The translations under genes and the position numbers were made by a program. From G965279335 sp965279285 (GTDB lineage Bacteria; Pseudomonadota; Gammaproteobacteria; DSM-16500): a stretch of DNA of 64,000 nt. The notes below the pieces were generated by a model. That model was not told the DNA's origin and did not search any database. It worked only from the letters and a program-made list of their open reading frames with translations. The stretch is from NCBI GenBank assembly GCA_965279285.1, contig OZ257148.1, forward strand, positions 496,001 to 560,000, in the 5' to 3' direction. Numbering within the stretch: position 1 is the first letter of the stretch; every line of letters starts with the position of its first letter. Below, piece by piece: positions 34,900 to 42,984 of this stretch.

Positions 34900-35444
34900 A
34901 ATTTATTATACTCGACCGTGACGGCGTCATTAACCATGACTCACACGAATACATAAAAAGCCCAGATGAATGGCAAGCTATCCCTGGAAGTTTGCAAGCC
35001 ATCAGCGACCTCAATCGTGCTGGATTTCATGTTTTAATTGCCACTAACCAATCTGGAATTTCTCGTGGTTATTATGATCTGGAGACCTTAAGTCATATCC
35101 ATGAAAAATTAATTCGCGAGCTGGCTGAGCTTGGCGGTTATATTGATGAAATTTTCTTTTGTCCTCATCATCCGGATGATCACTGCGTTTGCCGCAAACC
35201 TCAGCCCGGAATGTTACACCAAATAAGCAAAAAATATCCCATCGACTTCAGTCAAACTTATTTTATTGGTGATTCAGTAGCAGATATCGAAGTTGCATGC
35301 GCAGCGGGTTGCAAACCTCTCTTAGTCTTAACGGGTAATGGCGAAAAAACATTTATTAAATTCAATAAAAAAATCCCTGCCTTTCAAGATCTCGCTGCTG
35401 CAGCACAATTTATTATTACTGTTACAACAGAACAACCAAGGTAA
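34896..35444 (+). CDS. gmhB: D-glycero-D-manno-heptose 1,7-bisphosphate 7-phosphatase
   Basis: HAD-family phosphatase of the ADP-heptose pathway for LPS inner core. The 182-residue product has DRDGVIN (Asp7, Asp9), ATNQSG, and the zinc-binding loop CPHHPDDHCVCRKP typical of GmhB, then YFIGDSVADIE as motif 4. It overlaps glyS by 4 nt and is followed after 5 nt by the acyltransferase, the usual glyS-gmhB-plsC order. The heptose it helps make would feed the waaG/waaP core genes 2.4 kb downstream. Confidence 0.95.
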   Translation: MKFIILDRDGVINHDSHEYIKSPDEWQAIPGSLQAISDLNRAGFHVLIATNQSGISRGYYDLETLSHIHEKLIRELAELGGYIDEIFFCPHHPDDHCVCRKPQPGMLHQISKKYPIDFSQTYFIGDSVADIEVACAAGCKPLLVLTGNGEKTFIKFNKKIPAFQDLAAAAQFIITVTTEQPR

Positions 35445-35449
35445 CGTTT

Positions 35450-36196
35450 ATGAAAAAAAAATCTTTATGTGCACAATCTATTTTGTTTATTCGCGCCGTT
35501 ATTTTTTTATTTTTATTAATTATTATTATTATCCCTTATAGCTTTCTTTGTCTCTTAGCACTTATTTTTCCCTTGCGCGTTCGTTTTGCGATGGTAACCG
35601 GCTGGACAGATACCATGGTATTTTTATTAAAACATATTTGTCTCCTCAAATATGATGTCGAAGGATTAGAAAATATTCCGCAAGATAGAAATGGTATTGT
35701 TTTAAGCAAACATCAATCCACTTGGGAAACATTTTTTTTACCCAGCTTATTTCATCAAGCGGCTATTATTGTAAAACGTGAACTGATGTGGATTCCCTTT
35801 TTTGGCTGGGGATTATTAGCAATAGATCCTATTGCAATTAACCGTAGTGATAAATCATCTGCTTTAGAACAAATTTTTCAAAAAGGCCGTAGATTTTTAG
35901 CGTTAGGTCGCTGGATTTTAGTTTTCCCAGAAGGAACACGAACTAAACCAGGAGAAATTGGTACTTATCGACTAGGTGGCGCTAAACTTGCGGTGCAAAG
36001 CGGATATCCCGTTATTCCAGTTGCACACAATGCTGGATGCTACTGGGCGAAAGGCAAATTTATTAAAACACCAGGGACCATTCAAGTTGTCATTGGTCCG
36101 TTAATTGAAACAAAAGACCGTAAGCCCGATGAAGTAATGAAAGAAGTAAAAGAATGGATCGAAACAACAATGCAGCAGATTAATGTTGTTAATTAA
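35450..36196 (+). CDS. plsC: 1-acylglycerol-3-phosphate acyltransferase
   Basis: Membrane acyltransferase of the PlsC family (248 residues) that makes phosphatidic acid. N-terminal membrane segments (~10-48) precede motif I KHQSTWETFF (the H-x4-E variant of H-x4-D, usual in this subgroup) and motif III FPEGTRTKPGE. It starts 5 bp after gmhB. Its stop lies 1 bp before a worn hairpin element (36198). Confidence 0.93.
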   Translation: MKKKSLCAQSILFIRAVIFLFLLIIIIIPYSFLCLLALIFPLRVRFAMVTGWTDTMVFLLKHICLLKYDVEGLENIPQDRNGIVLSKHQSTWETFFLPSLFHQAAIIVKRELMWIPFFGWGLLAIDPIAINRSDKSSALEQIFQKGRRFLALGRWILVFPEGTRTKPGEIGTYRLGGAKLAVQSGYPVIPVAHNAGCYWAKGKFIKTPGTIQVVIGPLIETKDRKPDEVMKEVKEWIETTMQQINVVN

Positions 36197-36197
36197 T

Positions 36198-36306
36198 GTA
36201 ACCAGAGCTTGGATGCCAGCTAAAAGCACGCTGGCAAGACAAGCTTTTGTAGGGTGGGCAAAGCGCAGCGTGCCCACCAACTCGATTCTGGCTACTGAAT
36301 AATTAC
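36198..36306. repeat. Hairpin element remnant, GGTGGGC class
   Basis: Left end worn (GTAACCAGAGC), inner hairpin GCCAGC...GCTGGC kept, one inverted GGTGGGC unit at 36249-36280, right end CTACTGAATAATTAC. It lies between the convergent plsC and DUF3298 genes and could terminate both. Confidence 0.75.
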
Positions 36307-36320
36307 AGAATCAAAAAAAA

Positions 36321-37175
36321 CTAACCTACCTGACAATTTGCAACATCTTGCGCACAAGCTGAAATAGGCGCCTTACTCGACAAAATCTTTTTCAACTCAC
36401 TATAAGGAACTTCCACTTCTTGTTTGCCATAAACATACGGCGCAACTTGATATTCATCAAAGGTTATTAAAATACTATCTGCTTGCAAATTCCAATTTTT
36501 AAAATTTTTCTCATCGGCTTTCGTACCTTGAGCAATCATCCAATTATCGCTTTTTAATTTATGAGTTAGTGATTTATTGCTATATTCAGCCAAGCGCTGC
36601 AAAAACTTAGAATCTTTTTTAAATAATTCATTTAATGATAAAGCTTTCCCGGTGGTAAGATTAAAATTAACCACTCGATTATTATGGTAAGGATGCGCTC
36701 TACCCGCTTGCATACCCTCCACCGATAGACGCACGCTAACAACAGTGCCGCTTTTTGGCTTGATGACGTCAATGTCATAATCCATTTTTAATGAGTTTTG
36801 TCGCGCATTTTCTGGTAAGGTTTTCATATGCGCTTTATCTAAAGCTAAATTTTTCTTAAATTGATCGACTTCTTCACTTACCAAACGCATTATTTCCGTA
36901 TTAAATAATTTTGCTTCATTGCTTAACTCAGTACCTTGAATCTGTGGGTAATGTAATTCAACAGAATATTTTGCATTTTGATCTGCTTCATGTTGAGTCT
37001 CAGCGGCAATCTTCATCGTTTTAGAAAGCGCAACCGATTCGTTTTCAGAAGCGGTGAAATTCATTTCTGAATTAACATTATCTACGTTGGCTAGCTCAGC
37101 TGGTAGTGTATTTTCTGCCCAAACACTGTGGGTAATAATCAATGTGGCAAAGAATCCTAACGTTATTTTTTTCAT
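36321..37175 (-). CDS. Periplasmic DUF4163/DUF3298 protein
   Basis: A 284-residue protein with signal peptide MKKITLGFFATLIITHSVWA (~20). It carries the DUF4163 region (YSVELHYPQIQGTELSNEAK) and the C-terminal DUF3298 region (FNLTTGKALSLNELFKK, ILITFDEYQVAPYVYGKQEV). These are extracytoplasmic domains found in RsiV-type proteins and alone; some bind lysozyme, but no such role can be claimed here. The start at 37175 is chosen because it gives the signal peptide; a longer reading to 37280 hides it. Confidence 0.88.
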   Translation of the reverse strand: MKKITLGFFATLIITHSVWAENTLPAELANVDNVNSEMNFTASENESVALSKTMKIAAETQHEADQNAKYSVELHYPQIQGTELSNEAKLFNTEIMRLVSEEVDQFKKNLALDKAHMKTLPENARQNSLKMDYDIDVIKPKSGTVVSVRLSVEGMQAGRAHPYHNNRVVNFNLTTGKALSLNELFKKDSKFLQRLAEYSNKSLTHKLKSDNWMIAQGTKADEKNFKNWNLQADSILITFDEYQVAPYVYGKQEVEVPYSELKKILSSKAPISACAQDVANCQVG

Positions 37176-37336
37176 AGTCGATACCTTTTGTCGATAAATG
37201 ATATGGACAAAAATATAACAGATATCAAAGCAAGGATCAAGGCCAAAATTAGAACTATTTTGTGAGATTATTTGCACCACCCCAGGCGAAGCAGCATTTA
37301 CACAGGCATTATTGAAGATTTATTTAGCGATTTTGT

Positions 37337-37454
37337 GTAACTATTCAGCAGTCAGAGAGTTTGGTGGGCACGCTGCGCTTTGCCCACCCTACAAAAAATT
37401 ATAAAAATATAGGGTGGGCAAAGCGCAGCGTGCCCACCAAACTCTCTGAGTTGC
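37337..37454. repeat. Inverted-repeat element, GGTGGGC class
   Basis: Left end GTAACTATTCAGC at 37337, inverted GGTGGGC units at 37361-37392 and 37410-37440, right end worn (CTGAGTTGC). The inner spacer is only ~17 bp, without the GCCAGC hairpin. It ends 7 bp from the stop of the minus-strand gene at 37462. Confidence 0.8.
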
Positions 37455-37461
37455 TTTTGCT

Positions 37462-37794
37462 TTATAATTGCCCTTTTATTTCCGTTTTAACCTTAAGAAT
37501 AACGCCTGTACCATCCACTTCATATGCAACTAAACTCGCATAACCTGAGTTAATACGCTTTGGTGCTCGCAAAGGACAAATAACTTTATAATCGCCCGGA
37601 ACAGAACGGCGAGCACCATACATATAATAAGTATTACCCTTAGGCGCAGGACTTTTAAACAAGGGCATACCATAGGCTGCCACCAATTCTTGTACATTTT
37701 TTCCACGCCAGCTTTCTGGATTGCTATCTCTGTGATAAGCTGCCACACAAACAGAAAAGAACAAGCAACAGAACACCAGAATTAGAGTGCGCAT
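37462..37794 (-). CDS. Small exported protein
   Basis: A 110-residue product with a signal peptide (MRTLILVFCCLFFSVCVAA, ~19). The mature part (NPESWRGKNVQELVAAYGMP, YYMYGARRSV) has the look of a small SmpA/OmlA-like (BamE-type) domain, but the match is weak. It is divergent from waaG with 56 bp between starts. Function unknown. Confidence 0.75.
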   Translation of the reverse strand: MRTLILVFCCLFFSVCVAAYHRDSNPESWRGKNVQELVAAYGMPLFKSPAPKGNTYYMYGARRSVPGDYKVICPLRAPKRINSGYASLVAYEVDGTGVILKVKTEIKGQL

Positions 37795-37850
37795 GCATAA
37801 AAGCCTCTATAAAAGATAATTAATTATAACGAATCACAGAACCGAGAGCC

Positions 37851-38972
37851 ATGAAATTTGCTTTTTGCCTCTTCAGATATTTTCCTTTTGGCGGATTACA
37901 ACGCGACTTTATTCGCATTGCAGAAGAATGTCTTCGTCGAGGCCATACTGTTGATGTTTACACTATGCGCTGGGAGGGCGATTTTCATCCTGATTTTAAT
38001 ATTACCGTTATACCGACGCTAGGCTGGCAAAATCATACTCGTGCCCGCCATTTTGTTGCTCAACTAAAACCTTACTTTGCGCAACAAGGCTACGACCTTA
38101 TTGTTGGTTTTAATAAAATGCCTGGGCTTGATGTTTATTATGCAGCTGATACCTGTTATCAAGCAAAAACAAAACAAAAAAGTTTTTTTTATCGCTTGAC
38201 CCCTCGTTATCGCCATTTACTCGCTTATGAACAAGCTGTGTTTGCTGAAAAAGCCAAAACGCATATCCTCTTAATCTCCGCACAACAACAACCAGAATTC
38301 ATTGCTTGTTATAAAACAGCTATCTCCCGCTTACATTTATTACCACCCGGGATAGCTAAAGATAGAATAGCACCTCCCCATGCCTTGGCAATCAGGCAAC
38401 AAACACGCAAGACATATAACATTAAAGACGATGAATTTCTCTTGCTCATGGTCGGCTCAGGATTTAAGACTAAAGGCTTAGATCGAATTATTCTTGGCCT
38501 CGCTGCTCTGCCTACAGCATTAAAAAATCGTTGCCAATTATTTATTATCGGCAAAGATCATGAACAACCATTTAAAAAACTCGCTGAATATCATAGCATC
38601 ACCCACCGCACCCATTTTTTAGGTGGAAGAAATGATGTAGCCAATTTTTTATTAAGCGCTGACTTACTTTTACATCCAGCCTACAATGAAAATACCGGCA
38701 CTGTATTATTAGAAGCTATTATCTCTGGGCTTCCTGTTTTGACTACTGACGTTTGCGGTTATGCCCACTATATAAATGATGCTCATGCTGGAAAAGTACT
38801 CTCCTCGCCTTTTCAACAAAAAGAATTTAATCTTACTCTAGAGAACATGTTATTATCTCCAGAAGCCATTATTTGGCGTAACAACGGTATAGCTTATGCA
38901 AAACAAGCCGATATTTTTAGCCTGGCAGAACAGGCAACCACTATTATTGAATCACTAGCCAAAAATCAATGA
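37851..38972 (+). CDS. waaG: LPS core glucosyltransferase
   Basis: GT4-type (GT-B fold) glycosyltransferase of 373 residues matching WaaG, which adds the first hexose to heptose II of the LPS core at the cytoplasmic face. Visible motifs: MKFAFCLFRYFPFGGLQRDF, LLMVGSGFKTKGLDRII, and the nucleotide-sugar site HPAYNENTGTVLLEAIISGL. It overlaps waaP by 4 nt. Confidence 0.95.
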   Translation: MKFAFCLFRYFPFGGLQRDFIRIAEECLRRGHTVDVYTMRWEGDFHPDFNITVIPTLGWQNHTRARHFVAQLKPYFAQQGYDLIVGFNKMPGLDVYYAADTCYQAKTKQKSFFYRLTPRYRHLLAYEQAVFAEKAKTHILLISAQQQPEFIACYKTAISRLHLLPPGIAKDRIAPPHALAIRQQTRKTYNIKDDEFLLLMVGSGFKTKGLDRIILGLAALPTALKNRCQLFIIGKDHEQPFKKLAEYHSITHRTHFLGGRNDVANFLLSADLLLHPAYNENTGTVLLEAIISGLPVLTTDVCGYAHYINDAHAGKVLSSPFQQKEFNLTLENMLLSPEAIIWRNNGIAYAKQADIFSLAEQATTIIESLAKNQ

Positions 38973-39751
38973 CTTTAATTTTAACTAACGCTATTAAAAA
39001 TTTTTTAACACCTGGCCGTGATTATTTCGACCAGATTATGGCCTTACGCGGTGAAACTTTTCGTGAGCTTGAAAATCGCCGCACCCAACGCGTCAAGCTA
39101 GGTGAAAAATATTATTTTATCAAACAACATTTTGGCATTGGCTGGAAAGAAATCATAAAAAATTTTTGTCAACTACGCCCTCCGGTCTACAGTGCAAAAA
39201 ATGAGTGGCTCGCATTACAGTTATTACACAAACTCAATATTGCAACACAAAAAATGGTAGCGTATGGAATTCGTGGCATTAATCCAGCAAAAATACAGTC
39301 ATTTTTAATCACTGAAGAATTACCTGCCCACATCAGTTTAGAACACCTAACAGCAAGCTGGCAAAAAAATCCGCCGCCTGCACGCTTAAAACACCAGTTA
39401 ATTCGTGAAGTAGCCCGTATCGCACGGACTTTACACCAGCAGGGCATTAATCACCGTGATTTTTATCTCTGTCATTTTTTATTACCATTAGAGAACAAGA
39501 CAAATAAACTTTATCTGATAGACTTGCATAGAGCACAAATACGCAAGCGAACACCGCTACGCTGGATTATTAAAGATTTAGCAGGCTTATATTTTTCTAG
39601 CAAAAATAGTGGACTTACTCCGCGAGATTTATTACGTTTCATGAAAGAATATCGTAATAAACCATTACACGACGTCTTAAACAAGGAAGCCATTTTTTGG
39701 CATAAGGTGAAACAACGTGGCGACAAGTTATACAGAGAACAGGCAAATTAA
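38969..39751 (+). CDS. waaP: LPS core heptose(I) kinase
   Basis: WaaP phosphorylates heptose I of the LPS core and has a protein-kinase-like fold. The 260-residue product shows RVKLGEKYYFIKQHFG (Lys of the ATP site), HQQGINHRDFYLCHFLL (catalytic Asp) and LYLIDLHRAQ (metal-binding Asp). Coupled to waaG by a 4-nt overlap and followed after 4 nt by the double-kinase gene. Confidence 0.95.
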   Translation: MTLILTNAIKNFLTPGRDYFDQIMALRGETFRELENRRTQRVKLGEKYYFIKQHFGIGWKEIIKNFCQLRPPVYSAKNEWLALQLLHKLNIATQKMVAYGIRGINPAKIQSFLITEELPAHISLEHLTASWQKNPPPARLKHQLIREVARIARTLHQQGINHRDFYLCHFLLPLENKTNKLYLIDLHRAQIRKRTPLRWIIKDLAGLYFSSKNSGLTPRDLLRFMKEYRNKPLHDVLNKEAIFWHKVKQRGDKLYREQAN

Positions 39752-39755
39752 CATC

Positions 39756-41213
39756 ATGAAAGATGTGTCATTAAAACAATTGAAGAAATCAGCGCGCACT
39801 ATTCCGGTGCCCTTTGAATTAAAACTTCATGACAGTAATAAGTCTCTTTTATGTGAAAAAGTCATTCGTGTCATCCCAGGAAAACGCATAGTCATCTTTG
39901 GTGAGTGGGATAATAAACCTATCGTAGCCAAATTATTTTTTGGCGGCAGAAAAGCGAAAAAACATCAGCATCGTGATCTAACTGGAATTACTACACTTAT
40001 CAATGCCAATGTACCGACACCTAATTTAGTTTTTCAAGGAACAGATCATAAAAAACAAATCCATATTCTGATCTTTGATCGCGTACTTGATTCTTGTAAT
40101 CTCGATGTTTTATGGGAAACTAAAACTGACTTAAATGAACTTATTCCATTATTACGTGCAGTAACGATTGAGCTCGCGACGCAACATGTGCTTGGCATTA
40201 TCCAAGAAGATCTTCATTTAAAAAATTTCCTCATTACTGCTAAAACTATTTATACATTAGATGGTGGCAGCATTAAACAAGTTGCGGGACCACTCAGTAA
40301 AAAAGAAAGCATCGAACACTTAGGTTTATTTTTCACTCAATTAGGCGCAGGAACCCAACAGCTACAAAAAGAATTATTTGATTTATACGCTGACTCACGT
40401 AGCTGGATAGTTCGGCCAAATGATCTTGAATTATTACAGCAAACCATTGCAAAATGGACATTAAAACGCTGGTCACAGTATAAGAAAAAAATCATCCGCA
40501 ATTGTACCGCATTCTCACGTACCGAAAGTTTAACTCAATTAACTGTTTATGATCGAGAATATCTATCAGATAATTTTTTACAGCTGTTAAAAAATCCAGA
40601 GCTTTTTATGACAGCCAACAAAGACGTTGATATCCTAAAGTCAGGCAGAAGTGCTACTATCGCTCGAGTTAAGATAGATCAACGCACACTAATTATTAAA
40701 CGTTATAATATTAAAAATCCATTTCATTGGTTGCGCCGCTGTCTTCGTCCTTCACGCGCAGCAAAATCGTGGGGGTTTTCCCACTATCTTAGATTAATGG
40801 GGATTGCAACAGCAAGGCCTGTAGCTTTTATTGAAAAAACATTTATCGGCTTGCGTGGTAAATCTTACTTTATTATGGAATATATTAAAGGACAGCATGC
40901 GGGAGAATTCTTTTCTCGTCATCAAGTTGAAAATCCAATCTACGCACAAGTGGCAAATAGAATTTTAACTTTGTTTAATGACATGGCAGAATTAAATTTA
41001 ATCCATGGCGATTTAAAAATGACGAATATTTTAATTCAGCATGAAAAACCCATCATCATTGATTTAGATGGAATGAAAGAATATAAAAATACTGTTTTAT
41101 TTAAGCGTGCATTTAATAAAGAAATATTACGTTTTATGAAAAACTGGGAATATTCTCCGGGGTTAAAAACCTTATTTAATGACCTTATTCTCAAAAAAGC
41201 GGAAAACTCATAA
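39756..41213 (+). CDS. Double kinase-fold protein of LPS-core cluster
   Basis: A 485-residue protein with two kinase-like domains. The first half has GIIQEDLHLKNFLI (Asp152, Asn157) and TLDGGSIKQ; the second has STAT-like ATP-site features (RTLIIKRYNIKNP), LIHGDLKMTNILI (Asp419, Asn424) and IIDLDGMKEY (metal Asp). The second half resembles the InaA/Kdo-kinase-like family; both may be active, or one may be regulatory. The position after waaG and waaP points to LPS-core phosphorylation. The start at 39756 (MKDVSLKQLKK) lies just after the waaP stop; an earlier start would overlap it. A hairpin element begins right at its stop. Confidence 0.85.
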   Translation: MKDVSLKQLKKSARTIPVPFELKLHDSNKSLLCEKVIRVIPGKRIVIFGEWDNKPIVAKLFFGGRKAKKHQHRDLTGITTLINANVPTPNLVFQGTDHKKQIHILIFDRVLDSCNLDVLWETKTDLNELIPLLRAVTIELATQHVLGIIQEDLHLKNFLITAKTIYTLDGGSIKQVAGPLSKKESIEHLGLFFTQLGAGTQQLQKELFDLYADSRSWIVRPNDLELLQQTIAKWTLKRWSQYKKKIIRNCTAFSRTESLTQLTVYDREYLSDNFLQLLKNPELFMTANKDVDILKSGRSATIARVKIDQRTLIIKRYNIKNPFHWLRRCLRPSRAAKSWGFSHYLRLMGIATARPVAFIEKTFIGLRGKSYFIMEYIKGQHAGEFFSRHQVENPIYAQVANRILTLFNDMAELNLIHGDLKMTNILIQHEKPIIIDLDGMKEYKNTVLFKRAFNKEILRFMKNWEYSPGLKTLFNDLILKKAENS

Positions 41214-41346
41214 GAGATTGGTGGGCACGCTACGCTTTGCCCACCCTACGATTTTGTCATGCCAGCGCGCTTCTAGCTGGCATCCAGAGCTGTAGGGTGG
41301 GCAACGCAGCGTGCCCACCAACCTCTCTAACTGCTGAATAGTTACG
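41214..41346. repeat. Inverted-repeat element, GGTGGGC class, left end missing
   Basis: Inverted GGTGGGC units at 41218-41249 and 41292-41321 around the GCCAGC...GCTGGC inner hairpin also seen at 4455. Right end GCTGAATAGTTAC complete; the left end is missing and the element starts directly after the TAA of the kinase gene. It separates the LPS cluster from the AbiE promoter. Confidence 0.8.
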
Positions 41347-41372
41347 TTATATGTTATATTTTTTTGAAAATT

Positions 41373-41457
41373 AACCAGTATATCGGATAATAACCGACAT
41401 ACCGGTTAAATTTATTGACAAATCACCCAGTATGTCGGATAATAATCGACATACTGG
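41373..41457 (+). promoter_or_regulatory. AbiE promoter with two inverted-repeat operators
   Basis: A near-consensus promoter TTGACA (41415-41420), 17-bp spacer, GATAAT (41438-41443). Operator 2 (41428-41457, CCAGTATGTCG...CGACATACTGG) covers the -10 box, and a related operator 1 (41373-41407, CCAGTATATCGG...CCGACATACCGG) lies 53-55 bp upstream. AbiEi-type antitoxins are known to repress their own operon through such paired repeats. Confidence 0.85.
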
Positions 41458-41467
41458 AGACTTCTTA

Positions 41468-42112
41468 ATGGACATACATACCTTAAGAAAAATTGCTGAA
41501 AGAGAAGAGATAGACTACTTATTTCTAATTAATGCGCTACACAAATACTCAAGACCCAGAGAAAAAATAAGTGCTTGGCTTAAATCAGGAGACTTAATTC
41601 GAGTAAAAAAGGGCTTATATACCTTTGGAGAAAAAATAGCACAAACTCCACACTCAAAAGAAATATTAGCAAACCTTATTTATGGGCCATCTGCTATTTC
41701 TCTTACTTATGCGCTCTCTTTCTATGGACTTATACCAGAAAGAGTCTCTACAATCACCAGCATTACTAATAAAAGAAACAAAAAATTCGTTGGTCCTACC
41801 GGCAACTATATTTATCATTATTTGGCTAATGATAAATATTCAATTGGCCTTGAACTACACTCAATAGCGCCCAAAAGACAATTTTTAATTACAACACCTG
41901 AAAAATCCCTTTGTGATCAAATTTACCTCATCGATAAAAAAATAAAAATTATAAATATAAACGACATGGGAAACTATCTATTTCAAGACTTACGTTTAGA
42001 TGAGTATGGAATAAAACAATTTAATATAGGTCATTTAATTGAAATTAATAAAATTTACAAAAGCACAAAAATCCAACTGCTTATTAATTTAATCATACAA
42101 GAGAAAAAATAA
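41468..42112 (+). CDS. abiEi: AbiEi-type antitoxin/transcriptional repressor
   Basis: A 214-residue AbiEi family protein. The N-terminal winged helix (MDIHTLRKIAEREEID YLFLINALHKY, WLKSGDLIRVKKGLYTF) binds DNA, and the central domain (LIYGPSAISLTYALSFYGLI PERV) is typical for the family. It neutralises AbiEii as a type IV antitoxin and represses the operon. The start at 41468 follows GGAG at 8 nt and lies after the promoter; an earlier start at 41432 would be inside the promoter. The stop TAA overlaps the ATG of the toxin by one base. Confidence 0.92.
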   Translation: MDIHTLRKIAEREEIDYLFLINALHKYSRPREKISAWLKSGDLIRVKKGLYTFGEKIAQTPHSKEILANLIYGPSAISLTYALSFYGLIPERVSTITSITNKRNKKFVGPTGNYIYHYLANDKYSIGLELHSIAPKRQFLITTPEKSLCDQIYLIDKKIKIININDMGNYLFQDLRLDEYGIKQFNIGHLIEINKIYKSTKIQLLINLIIQEKK

Positions 42113-42984
42113 TGCATACAGCCATCGAACAAATGCTAAAAAAATACAACTGTAAATCAGAAAGGGATTTTATAAATGCGCTCAAAGAAATCATTCAAGA
42201 GCTAGCTTTATTAGCTTTATGGCGATCAAAATTTTATGAAAAGGCGGCTTTTTATGGTGGATCCGCGTTAAGAATCTTACATAACTTAAATCGTTTTTCG
42301 GAAGATTTAGATTTCACCTTACTAAAAAACGATAAAACTTTTGAGCTAGATTATTATAACAAAGCTATAACTGATGAACTAAATGCATTTGGATTTGATG
42401 TTACCTTTACAAAAAAAAATAAAAATATAGCAAGCAACATAGAATCCGCATTTATAAAAGCAGATACAAAAAATCAATTAATTGAAATTAATGCTCCAGA
42501 TACTATCACTAAACGCATTCACCACATGGATACTATTAAAATTAAAATGGAAGTTGACACATTACCACCTGGAAAATTTACTACTGAAGTAAAAACATTA
42601 TTAATGCCACTACCTTTCAGTGTTAAAACTTTAAGCCTACCTGATCTTTTCGCTGGAAAAATTCATGCTATTTTATGCAGACCCTGGGTAAAGCGAGTAA
42701 AGGGACGAGACTGGTATGACTTTATTTGGTATTTATCACAAAAAATACCCGTTAACTTAATTCATCTTCGTGAGCGGCTTATTCAAAGCAATGTCTGGGA
42801 TAAAAATAAAGAATTTACCAAAATTGATTTGCTAAAATTATTAAACAATAAAATCAGCGAAACTGATTTTAATAATGCTAAACAAGATATAATTCCCTTC
42901 ATCACTGATTTACAAAGCATTGAGCTATGGGATAAAATTTTTTTTCAAGAACTAGCTCACCAGCTCATCCAATCTCAAACTTAA
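42112..42984 (+). CDS. abiEii: AbiEii nucleotidyltransferase toxin
   Basis: A 290-residue AbiEii/AbiGii toxin. The nucleotidyltransferase motif is intact: YGGSALRILHNLNRFSEDLD (GGS and D-x-D), with the later KxDIWYDF-like KGRDWYDFIWYL. Such toxins add nucleotides to tRNA ends or to other targets and give phage abortive infection. It is coupled to the antitoxin by a 1-nt overlap (TAATG). Its 3' end overlaps that of the convergent aldehyde dehydrogenase gene by 20 bp. Confidence 0.93.
   Translation: MHTAIEQMLKKYNCKSERDFINALKEIIQELALLALWRSKFYEKAAFYGGSALRILHNLNRFSEDLDFTLLKNDKTFELDYYNKAITDELNAFGFDVTFTKKNKNIASNIESAFIKADTKNQLIEINAPDTITKRIHHMDTIKIKMEVDTLPPGKFTTEVKTLLMPLPFSVKTLSLPDLFAGKIHAILCRPWVKRVKGRDWYDFIWYLSQKIPVNLIHLRERLIQSNVWDKNKEFTKIDLLKLLNNKISETDFNNAKQDIIPFITDLQSIELWDKIFFQELAHQLIQSQT

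Noticed and set aside
41432..41467. Earlier start of the AbiEi antitoxin
   Set aside because: It would place the start codon inside the -10 region of the only good promoter.
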